From RGIG426 sp045639905 (lineage in GTDB: Bacteria; Bacillota; Clostridia; Oscillospirales; Acutalibacteraceae): a DNA stretch of 39,506 nucleotides. A program made the translations under genes and the position numbers. Positions 15,377 to 22,676 of the stretch are shown here, piece by piece. Numbering within the stretch: the stretch's first letter is position 1; every line of letters begins with the position of its first letter. The stretch lies in contig JAZUDZ010000058.1 in the NCBI GenBank assembly GCA_045639905.1, positions 1 through 39,506 on the forward strand. Reading direction: 5' to 3'. The notes under the pieces were generated by a model. That model saw only the letters and a program-made list of their open reading frames with translations. It was not told the origin of the DNA and ran no database searches.

Positions 15377-16242
15377 TAGTAATCGACCTCTTCCTGCAGC
15401 TCTTTTTCCAGAAGTTCCGGATTTTCGAGCAAAGTTTTCAAAAGCCGCACCGTTTTTGAATAATAATACCCATCGGCCACCCTCTCGTCGATGGTAAGTC
15501 CCAGTTCTACCGTCGGTTTCATTTCAAAATGTCCGTCTTCAAAGAACTGCGGACGGTCTTTTATTTCACCAATCAGACAAATCATGGAACAGGTGCCCCA
15601 GTTTGTCAAATGATGATATCCGCTTTTCAGTTTAATCGACCCGAGATTGGAAAGCACCGCTGAAGTGTAATACGGATCGGTGGCAATCATATCCTTCGGA
15701 ACCCAGCCGTGCTTATCCAGCCACATAACGGCTCTGACTCCGGTTTTGGAAATCCAGCGCGGTAACTTATTGAAGATATCCATCTGCTCGGTGGAACTGT
15801 CCACTTTATCCGAGCGGCAGGTTGTCACCTGTTTTTGAATATATTCATGTACCGTTTCCAGATTATCCGTCGGTTTGGAATGAATGACTGCCAGCGCCTC
15901 TGCCCCGTGGTCGGAAAACTGCTTTTTAACCACGAAAGACGTGGACACTTCGTTTCTTTGATAGAAATTGCCGTTCACAATAAAACGGTTCATCTTCGGA
16001 CGAAGCGTAATGGTCTTCAGCACAGCCGTCACAATCAGCTGGAATAAATTATACTTATACTCCGGATTCTCGGCATTTCGTTTCGCCAAATACGCATTGG
16101 TTTTGGTCAAATCAACCTTAATCGAGACAAATGCCTCATTATCGCACCGGTTTGGATAGATAATACCGGTAATAAAGTGCAGCGAGTCCAGGTCACGAAT
16201 TAACGTACCGTCTCGTCTGTCACCCCATCGTTTCTTTCCCAT
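15376..16242 (-). CDS. E2-like 2-oxoacid dehydrogenase acyltransferase-domain protein, altered active site
   Basis: The ATG at 16242 after GAGGAAAG gives 288 residues. It has only the catalytic acyltransferase fold of E2/chloramphenicol acetyltransferase proteins, with no lipoyl or subunit-binding domain. Family marks are LFQLIVTAVLKTI, an NRFIVNGNFYQRNE segment, SAVLSNLGSIKLKSGYHH and the final ADGYYYSKTVRLLKTLLENP. The active-site motif, His-x-x-x-Asp-Gly in E2, reads Glu-Arg-Val-Ala-Asp-Gly here, so the usual general base is missing. It sits between an aldo/keto reductase and an acyl-CoA synthetase, and an acyl transfer role with the synthetase is inferred. Confidence 0.85.
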   Translation of the reverse strand: MGKKRWGDRRDGTLIRDLDSLHFITGIIYPNRCDNEAFVSIKVDLTKTNAYLAKRNAENPEYKYNLFQLIVTAVLKTITLRPKMNRFIVNGNFYQRNEVSTSFVVKKQFSDHGAEALAVIHSKPTDNLETVHEYIQKQVTTCRSDKVDSSTEQMDIFNKLPRWISKTGVRAVMWLDKHGWVPKDMIATDPYYTSAVLSNLGSIKLKSGYHHLTNWGTCSMICLIGEIKDRPQFFEDGHFEMKPTVELGLTIDERVADGYYYSKTVRLLKTLLENPELLEKELQEEVDY

Positions 16243-16256
16243 GGTTCTTTCCTCAC

Positions 16257-17387
16257 TTATTTTTCGCAAAGTGCATCCATTTCCGCTGCGGCTTTTTTCA
16301 AGTCCTCAATAATGGAAACGTGCTGCGGGCAACGGTCCTCACAGCGACCGCATTCCAGACAGTTGTTTGCGTGATTGCTCTCGTTGATGCGAATCTTCCA
16401 CCAGTTTTTGGAATGTCTTTCATCTTCATACATATGATACTCGTTCCAAAGTCGAAAATGCATCGGAATACGCACGCCGCCGGGGCACGGCATACAATAG
16501 CCGCATCCGGTACAGCGGTTCATAACACGGTCATTCAGGGACTTGGCGACCGAACCCATCAATGCCTGTTCCTCGTCACTCAGCGGCACAAACGGAGAAA
16601 AGGTTTTCAGGTTATCCTGCACCTGCTCCATTGTCGTCATTCCGCTCAGGACAATCTTCACATTATCGTGGGATGCAACCCAGCGCATCGCCCAGGAAGC
16701 ATCGGATACATTCGGGTCTTTTTCCTTCAGGATAGCCGACACGGGGTCCGGGAGTCTGGCTAAAGATCCGCCGCGGTTGGGTTCCATAACGATTACGGGA
16801 ATTCCCTTCTCCTTGGCAAGTTCATATCCACGGTCCCCTGCCTGCTCTTCCGTATCCATATAGTTATACTGAAGCTGGCAGAAATCCCAGTCATACAGAC
16901 CGAGCATATGCTCGAACAAATCATAGTCGCCGTGGAAAGAGAATCCGGCATGTTTAATCTTGCCTTCTTTTTTCCAGGTGTCAATCACTTCAATCAGTCC
17001 GTAATCCTCGACCTTTTTCACGGTCTCGTCTTCCATATCATGAAGCAGATAGAAATCAAAATAATCGGTTTTCAGTTTTCTCGTTTGATTCTCAAAAATC
17101 TCAAAAGCCTGTTCCCGGCAGTTCATATCCCAAACCGGAAGTTTAGTGGCCAGATAATAGGAATCTCTGGGATAGCGGGACAAGGCCTTGCCGACAAACT
17201 CCTCGCTGGCACCGCCGTGATACATATAAGCCGTATCAAAGTAGTTGACGCCGGCCTTGATAGCCTCGTCAAACATTTGCATAGCCAGTTCTTCGTCAAT
17301 ATGACCGTCCACTTCGGGAAGACGCATACAGCCGAACCCCAGCAAAGACGGTTTCGCATTCCATTTTTTATCGCCACGATATTCCAT
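16257..17387 (-). CDS. aldo/keto reductase with C-terminal 4Fe-4S domain
   Basis: The 376-residue protein has an aldo/keto reductase barrel (about 1-275), with LGFGCMRLPEVDG, a catalytic FDTAYMYHGG segment (Asp/Tyr), a lysine in YLATKLPVWD and a HAGFSFHGD strand. A ferredoxin-type extension follows, with CTGCGYCMPCPGGV and CLECGRCEDRCPQHV, giving eight cysteines for two 4Fe-4S clusters. Such proteins are common in anaerobic Clostridia and are thought to pass electrons between ferredoxin and a small carbonyl substrate. GGAGG precedes the ATG. It leads a three- or four-gene operon directly behind tRNA-Gly, with about 30 nt between the hairpin at 17418 and its ribosome site. Confidence 0.92.
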   Translation of the reverse strand: MEYRGDKKWNAKPSLLGFGCMRLPEVDGHIDEELAMQMFDEAIKAGVNYFDTAYMYHGGASEEFVGKALSRYPRDSYYLATKLPVWDMNCREQAFEIFENQTRKLKTDYFDFYLLHDMEDETVKKVEDYGLIEVIDTWKKEGKIKHAGFSFHGDYDLFEHMLGLYDWDFCQLQYNYMDTEEQAGDRGYELAKEKGIPVIVMEPNRGGSLARLPDPVSAILKEKDPNVSDASWAMRWVASHDNVKIVLSGMTTMEQVQDNLKTFSPFVPLSDEEQALMGSVAKSLNDRVMNRCTGCGYCMPCPGGVRIPMHFRLWNEYHMYEDERHSKNWWKIRINESNHANNCLECGRCEDRCPQHVSIIEDLKKAAAEMDALCEK

Positions 17388-17417
17388 AAACAGGGCCTCC
17401 TACAGCCTCAAAATAGG

Positions 17418-17452
17418 AAAGGTGTCCTCCCAACGAGGAAAGGACACCTTTT
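17418..17452 (-). terminator. hairpin after tRNA-Gly, terminator or attenuator
   Basis: AAAGGTGTCC and GGACACCTTT pair, with an inner CCTC/GAGG stem. On the minus strand the stem is followed by TTTCCTATTTT, a moderate T-tract. It stands between the tRNA and the aldo/keto reductase, with no room for a clear promoter after it. Confidence 0.7.
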
Positions 17453-17454
17453 TG

Positions 17455-17528
17455 TGGAGCAGGCGATGGGAGTCGAACCCACCTTATCGGCTTGGGAAGC
17501 CGAAGTTCTACCGATAAACTACGCCTGC
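17455..17528 (-). tRNA. tRNA-Gly (anticodon CCC)
   Basis: On the minus strand the acceptor stem GCAGGCG pairs with CGCCTGC. The anticodon stem TCGGC/GCCGA encloses loop TTCCCAA, so the anticodon is CCC (glycine GGG codons). The T arm contains GGTTCGACTCC. The 3' end TCCA is encoded. Length 74 nt including CCA. Confidence 0.95.
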
Positions 17529-17542
17529 AAATCACTTTTCCT

Positions 17543-17571
17543 AGTGTACCACTTTTCCCTCTTGGTTGCAA
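17543..17571 (-). promoter_or_regulatory. promoter of tRNA-Gly
   Basis: TTGCAA (17566-17571) and TACACT (17543-17548) are 17 nt apart on the minus strand, 14 nt upstream of the mature tRNA start. It may also drive the aldo/keto reductase operon by read-through. Confidence 0.6.
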
Positions 17572-17642
17572 GTTTTTCGAGAACATTCCATACACAAACC
17601 GAACAGAAATATTTTGCGACCAGACAAAGAAAAGCCGGAACA

Positions 17643-17686
17643 CAAAAAAAGAAGCGAAAACGGGGCTGCCGTTTCCGCTTCTTCTA
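17643..17686 (-). terminator. terminator of the dockerin-YD-repeat gene
   Basis: On the minus strand GAAGCGGAAACGG pairs with CCGTTTTCGCTTC around CAGCC and is followed by seven T. It lies about 50 nt after the stop at 17738. Confidence 0.85.
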
Positions 17687-17737
17687 AAACGCTTTCCGGG
17701 TCATGCATACATACGGTATGTCAACCCATCTGTTTTT

Positions 17738-19165
17738 TTAGGGAACTAAAATATCACTTAAGTACTCATAGATTGTCTTGGTATATTCGGGAATACCGAA
17801 CAAATTAAACAGGTCGAGAACCTCGGTCAAACGACCCTTTTCATCATAGGTGTAGGTTGTTTCGCCCTGTACGACGCCGCCCATAATCATCTTGAAGCAG
17901 GTCTCATTTCCGTTCTCGTCGTATTCGGAAATAATCTGGCCGAAGATTTCGCCGTCTTCGCCGTAATAGGTCAGTTCCGTCACGTCACCGAACTCGTTAT
18001 ACACCATTGAGTAGGCCTTGACAATATCGCCGCCGTCAACGCGAATGCTAACACTCTTCGGCTTTCCGGTTTCCTCGTCCATGTCATAGAAGTACTCCTC
18101 AACGGAATCAAACCATTCCCCGTCAGAATACTCATGGAACGTATACTTGCCGATTTGACCGTATTCGTCGTAATTCTCATATTTGGCATCCACGACGGTC
18201 GAAATGGTCTCGCCATCCTCTTCGTAATTGGTGGTTACGGAACGGGAAATGTCGCCGTTCTCGTTATATTCATCCTCTTCCAGTTCATAAAGGGTTCCGT
18301 CAGAGTTGAATTTTTTGCGTGTCAAAAGATTGCCGTTTGCATCGTAATTGTATTCTTCCACCACCCAGGGCTCTGAATACGAATCAGATTGAATTTCCTT
18401 CAAAAGATTGCCGTTTTCATCATACACATATTCCGTTTTTTCCACAAACGGCTCGTCACCCGCGAACGTGGTGATCTCTGTCAGGGTGTTTCCGTCTTTG
18501 TCATAGGTTGTCTCCGTTTTGGAAAACAGTTCTTTCTGCGGACCATCATAGTAGGTCACGCAAACTTCCTGTCCGGCTGCGTTTCTCTCATAGACTTCGG
18601 TGGACAGCAGATACCCGTTTTCGTCATATTCCGTGACAATCAAATCCAGGTCATTCTCGTCAACGACATGATAGGCCTGCAAGTACAGGATTTCACCGTT
18701 TTCATCGCAAAGATAGACCTTCTTATGAGCAAAAGCGTTCGTCGGATCTGCCGGCAATTCCGGCTCCACTTTGGTAATGACCGGAAGTTCCGGAACCATC
18801 TGGGCCAGGAATTTACGAATCAGCAAAACATCTTTCATATCAATGGCACGGTCTGCATTGACATCGGAAAGTTCGGAATTGAAGCTGTCCACTTCCAAAC
18901 CGGCCAAATACTTGCGAAGCGTCAATACGTCTTTCATATCAACGTTTCCGTCCCAGTTTACGTCACCGCAAATCTCCGGCTCTTCGGAATACTCTTCCTC
19001 CGATTCAGAGGAGACATCCCAGTCTTCCGACTCGTCAAAGGCAGAAGTTTCCGCCGATTCCTCACTGCCAACATGGATGGCGGTGTCTGCCAAAACGGCA
19101 ACGGAAATCGTCAGCAACAAAGCCAAAACCGAAATCATTGCCAACAAAATTTTACACGTTTTCAT
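17738..19165 (-). CDS. secreted dockerin protein with YD/RHS-like repeats
   Basis: This 475-residue protein has a signal peptide (residues 1-27, ending AVLADT), a Ser/Glu/Asp-rich segment (35-65), an N-terminal type I dockerin (about 67-123) with loops GDVNWDGNVDMKDVL and DVNADRAIDMKDVL, and then about 300 residues of short repeats. The repeats follow the pattern Tyr-Asp-Glu/Ala-Asn-Gly-Asn plus a few strands, similar to YD/RHS-type beta-repeats; examples are YVYDENGNLLKEI and YNYDANGNLLTRK. No enzyme motif is visible. The dockerin implies attachment to a cohesin such as the one at 36771-37475. The repeat region might bind carbohydrate or protein; this is open. It has its own terminator and lies away from the main dockerin cluster. 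Confidence 0.85.
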   Translation of the reverse strand: MKTCKILLAMISVLALLLTISVAVLADTAIHVGSEESAETSAFDESEDWDVSSESEEEYSEEPEICGDVNWDGNVDMKDVLTLRKYLAGLEVDSFNSELSDVNADRAIDMKDVLLIRKFLAQMVPELPVITKVEPELPADPTNAFAHKKVYLCDENGEILYLQAYHVVDENDLDLIVTEYDENGYLLSTEVYERNAAGQEVCVTYYDGPQKELFSKTETTYDKDGNTLTEITTFAGDEPFVEKTEYVYDENGNLLKEIQSDSYSEPWVVEEYNYDANGNLLTRKKFNSDGTLYELEEDEYNENGDISRSVTTNYEEDGETISTVVDAKYENYDEYGQIGKYTFHEYSDGEWFDSVEEYFYDMDEETGKPKSVSIRVDGGDIVKAYSMVYNEFGDVTELTYYGEDGEIFGQIISEYDENGNETCFKMIMGGVVQGETTYTYDEKGRLTEVLDLFNLFGIPEYTKTIYEYLSDILVP

Positions 19166-19210
19166 ACAATCACTCCTTGAACTTTCTTAAACGTATTACG
19201 AAGTATATCA

Positions 19211-19246
19211 CAAAAAAGAAAAAAAAGAAACCCTTTTAAGGTTTCT
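19211..19246 (-). terminator. terminator of the permease-EamA unit
   Basis: On the minus strand GAAACC (19240-19245) pairs with GGTTTC (19227-19232) and is followed by a run of eight T and more T-rich sequence, overlapping the stop at 19236. Confidence 0.7.
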
Positions 19247-20135
19247 CTTTCTCCTTAATGGTGCTTTTGAGTATAATCGCCGTCAAAATACAGCCAATTC
19301 CAAGAGCCGACCACAGGGACAACCTCTCGTGATAAACGAGAACTCCGAGCAGTGTCGCCATCATCGGCTCGACCGTGGCCAAAATGGACGCTCTTGTGGC
19401 TCCCACCATTTCAAGACCTTTCGTATAGGCAAGATACGGAATAAACGCCGTAACAACACCCATCAGCAGCAAGGTCATCCAAAGGGCAAAATCGCCCGAA
19501 TGGACTGCTACCGTATGGAGCATCGCTCCCGGCTCGCAAAGAAAGGCGGCACCGACGGCAGCGACTGTAAAGGCATAAGCCGTTACAGTTAAAGAACGGT
19601 TTCTTCGCAGCAAAACGGTGCCGAAAATACTGTAGGCCCCATAACCGATACCGGAAAGCAACCCAAAGACCACGCCGCTTAGGGAAACCGGCTCTCCGGA
19701 CAACCCCGATACAAGAACACAGCCGGCAAACGCCAAAAGCAGTACCAGGATTTTTTGCAGTGTCAGGGGTTCCTTAAAGAACAAGGCGGACATCAGCATA
19801 ATCCAAATCGGTGATGTATAGAGCAAAACGGCGGCAACCGAAAGATTGATTCGGGTAATCGCCTGGAAATAGCAAAAGGCGAACAACAGCAAACTGAATA
19901 TGCCCATGGCCGCAGCCCACAAAAAATCCCGTCCCGAAATACGGGCATCCGCCCGGCGGAAAAGGCCGATTACAATCCAGTATAAGACGGCCCCTTCCAG
20001 CAGCCTTGCAAAAACGATCTGCATGGAAGATAAGCCATATCCGTCGGAAAGACTTCTCACAAACAGTCCCATCGTTCCCCAGAGGATTCCGGCCAGTAAA
20101 ACCAGCAACGTTCCCCCTATTTGTTTTTTTGCCAT
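19236..20135 (-). CDS. EamA-family (DMT) transporter
   Basis: The 299-residue protein has ten hydrophobic helices in two EamA repeats. The first starts GTLLVLLAGILWGTMGLFVR, with RINLSVAAVLLYTSPIWIML as its end; the second starts GVVFGLLSGIGYGAYSIFG and ends with ASILATVEPMMATLLGVLVY. This matches drug/metabolite exporters of the 10-TMS group. The substrate cannot be told. AAGGAGG precedes the ATG, 13 nt behind the large permease gene, so the two form one unit transcribed from the promoter at 21800-21827. Confidence 0.92.
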   Translation of the reverse strand: MAKKQIGGTLLVLLAGILWGTMGLFVRSLSDGYGLSSMQIVFARLLEGAVLYWIVIGLFRRADARISGRDFLWAAAMGIFSLLLFAFCYFQAITRINLSVAAVLLYTSPIWIMLMSALFFKEPLTLQKILVLLLAFAGCVLVSGLSGEPVSLSGVVFGLLSGIGYGAYSIFGTVLLRRNRSLTVTAYAFTVAAVGAAFLCEPGAMLHTVAVHSGDFALWMTLLLMGVVTAFIPYLAYTKGLEMVGATRASILATVEPMMATLLGVLVYHERLSLWSALGIGCILTAIILKSTIKEKEKP

Positions 20136-20148
20136 GTGAGAGTCCTCC

Positions 20149-21759
20149 TTACAGTTTCGAGAAGCGTACGGACCCGTTTTCCTGAAGCCACCGCTCCAAA
20201 AGGAATGTCAGAACGAACAGTCCCAGCGTCCAGGAAAAAATGTAGGTCGTACAGGAAATCGTCTTCCATGCAAAATAGTACGGAAGAGCCATAATGGCAG
20301 CCAAAACCCAGCCGGTAAACAGAGAGCCCAGAACCGATAGATTTTGTTTAACCGGTTCCGACTCGTTATTCCAGGACAGTTTCGGGAAACAAACACCGAA
20401 AATCAGTCCCAGGGCCGCCGTAAACCAAATAAAGACCAAGATAAACAGAAGCATCAAGCACACCGTATCAAAGGGAATTTCAAACACAATTCCCACCAGC
20501 ACGCCGGCCAGTACCGCCGGGACCATGTTCAGCTCAACGTGAAGACGCTCTTTCGCCTGCAGAATACAAAACGGGTCAATGGGAAGAGACTGCAAAATCC
20601 AGATACGCGATCCTTCTAGGGATATGGATGGTGTGGAAATCGTATTGGTTGCCACCAGCAAACACAAGATTCCCGTTACCGCCACCGGAAGCATTTCCAT
20701 AAGGCCGGGAACTTCATCCACATAAATAAACATAACGTCACGAATCAAGTTCTTCCGGACCGTTACATAAATACCGATTAAGAGCAGGCCTGCCAGTCCG
20801 AGCCCATTATTCAGCACATAAACCGGGCAGGAGCAGAAACGTTTCCATTCTCTACGCAGCAGCGTTCTCTCCAGAGACGCCTTTCGAATACGGGCGGCGG
20901 AACGTTTGCCGACCGTTCGCTGCTTTTCGCTGCTGATGGAAAGCTTTAAGAATGTTTTGGAGAGAATAAGATAACAAAGGGCTCCCAGCACGACGGACAG
21001 GAACAAAAAGCCGAAGAACGAACCGGTATCTCCCGATGCCCCCTGCCCTGCCAGATAGAGCGGATAGGCCCATCCGTGAATGGCCTCGGAAACGGCAGCG
21101 CGATTTTGTATGATGGTTTCAAGAAGCTTATCCATTTGAAACACACAATAGTAATAAAGGGCGACAAACGAAACGCCCAGTACAATAATCAAAACCGTTT
21201 TTCCGACGCCGAGTTTGGAAAGCTTCGCAACCAAAAAGCCAAGAAAGCAGGTAAATACCGAAACAAAGATCGGAAAAACCAAACTGATCAAAAGCGGCAA
21301 GACCGCCGTCTTTCCGGATACGGTGTACCCGGGCTGACGGAAGGCCGCCAAACAGGCCGGAATCCATGCCACGGCCGTATACAGGAAGCTAAAGAACAAA
21401 ACACCCAGCAGCCTGGACTGCAAAATGGTCTGTGGGGGAATCGGCAAAGACAAAAGCCGGTCATTATCCTTCGCCATATACAGGCTGGCATACGTCGAGA
21501 AAACGCTTCCCAGTACGCCGACCAGGGTCGTCAGGATTCCCACCATGGAGAAATACAAAGCCGGGAAGTCCGGCAGCAAAAAACGTGCCAGAGACTCGGA
21601 TATTCCGAAAAACATAGCTCCGACGGAAAGAAGAACCAACACCACGAGACAGCCACGGGCCATGACAATCGGTTCACCTTTTCGTTTTCCGGTTTTCCGG
21701 TCCGTCAAAAATCCATAGGAAAACTGAAGCAGACTTTTTTTCAGCAGGATTTTCAGCAT
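20149..21759 (-). CDS. ABC-2-type putative exporter membrane protein
   Basis: With the ATG at 21759 after GGAAGGGGG, the product is 536 residues long with about twelve hydrophobic segments. It begins MLKILLKKSLLQFSYGFLTD, then has a helix pair, a cytoplasmic part with KDNDRLLSLPIPPQTILQSR, and a second half with LEGSRIWILQSLPIDPFCIL. The two LxxLPI(D/P)P motifs are typical of putative ABC exporters of the YdbJ/ABC-2 group, whose repeat halves each contain this loop. The partner ATPase is not adjacent, and the BceA-like ATPase in the window belongs to its own permease. The substrate is unknown. Confidence 0.8.
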   Translation of the reverse strand: MLKILLKKSLLQFSYGFLTDRKTGKRKGEPIVMARGCLVVLVLLSVGAMFFGISESLARFLLPDFPALYFSMVGILTTLVGVLGSVFSTYASLYMAKDNDRLLSLPIPPQTILQSRLLGVLFFSFLYTAVAWIPACLAAFRQPGYTVSGKTAVLPLLISLVFPIFVSVFTCFLGFLVAKLSKLGVGKTVLIIVLGVSFVALYYYCVFQMDKLLETIIQNRAAVSEAIHGWAYPLYLAGQGASGDTGSFFGFLFLSVVLGALCYLILSKTFLKLSISSEKQRTVGKRSAARIRKASLERTLLRREWKRFCSCPVYVLNNGLGLAGLLLIGIYVTVRKNLIRDVMFIYVDEVPGLMEMLPVAVTGILCLLVATNTISTPSISLEGSRIWILQSLPIDPFCILQAKERLHVELNMVPAVLAGVLVGIVFEIPFDTVCLMLLFILVFIWFTAALGLIFGVCFPKLSWNNESEPVKQNLSVLGSLFTGWVLAAIMALPYYFAWKTISCTTYIFSWTLGLFVLTFLLERWLQENGSVRFSKL

Positions 21760-21799
21760 GGTATTCCCCCTTCCTTTTTTGTCGGTTTTGTTCCTTTTC

Positions 21800-21827
21800 A
21801 GTATACCATCTTTTCCTCCGTAGTCAA
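21800..21827 (-). promoter_or_regulatory. promoter of the ABC-2 permease/EamA unit
   Basis: TTGACT (21822-21827) and TATACT (21800-21805) are separated by 16 nt on the minus strand, about 40 nt upstream of the ATG at 21759. Confidence 0.65.
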
Positions 21828-21839
21828 GGACACAGGCAC

Positions 21840-21868
21840 TTGCGAAGCACTCGCAAAATCGGTATAAT
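21840..21868 (+). promoter_or_regulatory. promoter of the DUF6472/LOG unit
   Basis: TTGCGA (21840-21845) and TATAAT (21863-21868) are 17 nt apart, 24 nt before the ATG at 21893. It is back to back with the minus-strand promoter at 21800-21827. Confidence 0.7.
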
Positions 21869-21892
21869 AGAACGCGAAACGGAGGGATTTGC

Positions 21893-22072
21893 ATGGCATT
21901 TAACGACTGTGAATATTGCGCCTTTTTCGTAACAGACGACGAAACCGGCGAAGAGTTTTGCGATATATGCCTGGATGAGGATGAATATGCCGCATTCCTG
22001 ACAAATCATTCCGAACGTTGTCCGTATTTCCGAAACGGCGACGAATATGAAGTTGTCAAACACCAGAACTAA
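21893..22072 (+). CDS. small Cys-rich acidic protein, DUF6472-like
   Basis: This 59-residue frame follows GGAGGG and a good promoter. It starts MAFNDCEYCAFFVTDDETGE, has a second Cys pair (FCDICLDEDEY) and a late Cys in RCPYFRNGDEYEVV. The pattern C-x2-C, C-x2-C, CPYFR-GDEY is that of the small DUF6472 proteins of Clostridia. The Cys pairs suggest metal binding, probably zinc or iron. It is co-transcribed with the LOG-family gene, whose ribosome site overlaps its stop (TAAGGAG). Function unknown. Confidence 0.8.
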   Translation: MAFNDCEYCAFFVTDDETGEEFCDICLDEDEYAAFLTNHSERCPYFRNGDEYEVVKHQN

Positions 22073-22082
22073 GGAGTCGACT

Positions 22083-22616
22083 ATGGTTATTTGCGTATAC
22101 GGTGCCTCCCGCAACGAGATTGCACCGATTTATATTGAAGAAGCGGAAAAACTGGGAGAATTTTTAGCCAAAGAAGGTCACACCGTCGTGTTCGGCGGCG
22201 GCAAAAACGGCATTATGGGTGCCATTGCCAGAGGTGTCACAAAAGGAAACGGAACGCTCATCGGTGTTGCCCCCACATTCTTCCGCAGTCAAAATGTGTA
22301 CTATGACAAGTGCACGGATTTCATCGATACCGAAACCATGCACGAACGCAAAAAACAGATGGAAGACATGTCCGATGCGTTTATCGTTATGCCCGGCGGA
22401 ATCGGGACCTATGAGGAGTTTTTTGAAACCTACACCCTGAAACATCTCGGACGGCATAACAAGCCGATTTTGATCTACAACACCGAAAACTACTACACTC
22501 CCGTCATCGCTTCTATCGAGCACGCCATTTCCGAAGGATTTTTAGCCGAAAACGACCGTCTCGGCTACTCGGTAGTACAAACACCCGAAGAAGTAAAAAA
22601 GGCCTTAAACGGCTGA
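22083..22616 (+). CDS. LOG-family (TIGR00730) nucleotide phosphoribohydrolase
   Basis: The ATG at 22083 gives 177 residues, the usual length. It is a Rossmann fold protein with ICVYGASRNE at the start, VVFGGGKNGIMGAIARG, the RKKQMEDMSDAFIVMPGGIG segment and GTYEEFFE, which complete the PGGxGTxxE motif of LOG proteins. These release a free base from nucleoside 5'-monophosphates; in bacteria they are often misnamed lysine decarboxylases. The native substrate in this organism is not known. It forms a two-gene unit with the small Cys-rich protein and ends at a strong terminator. Confidence 0.92.
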   Translation: MVICVYGASRNEIAPIYIEEAEKLGEFLAKEGHTVVFGGGKNGIMGAIARGVTKGNGTLIGVAPTFFRSQNVYYDKCTDFIDTETMHERKKQMEDMSDAFIVMPGGIGTYEEFFETYTLKHLGRHNKPILIYNTENYYTPVIASIEHAISEGFLAENDRLGYSVVQTPEEVKKALNG

Positions 22617-22640
22617 TTTCGGCACAAACAAACAAAAGTA

Positions 22641-22675
22641 AAAGGAAGATCGATTTTTGTCGATCTTCCTTTTTT
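22641..22675. terminator. bidirectional terminator
   Basis: AAGGAAGATCGA and TCGATCTTCCTT pair perfectly around TTTTTG, with A and T tracts on both sides. It ends the LOG gene and the converging DUF4091 gene. Confidence 0.9.
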
Positions 22676-22676
22676 A

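Noticed and set aside
17492..17749. Frames reading G-V-E-P-T/S through 17460-17530
   Set aside because: This is the usual false translation of a tRNA gene, here tRNA-Gly on the minus strand.
20149..21759. ABC-2 permease considered as partner of the BceA-like ATPase
   Set aside because: That ATPase overlaps its own FtsX-type permease 14 kb away on the other strand, and no ATPase gene is next to this permease.
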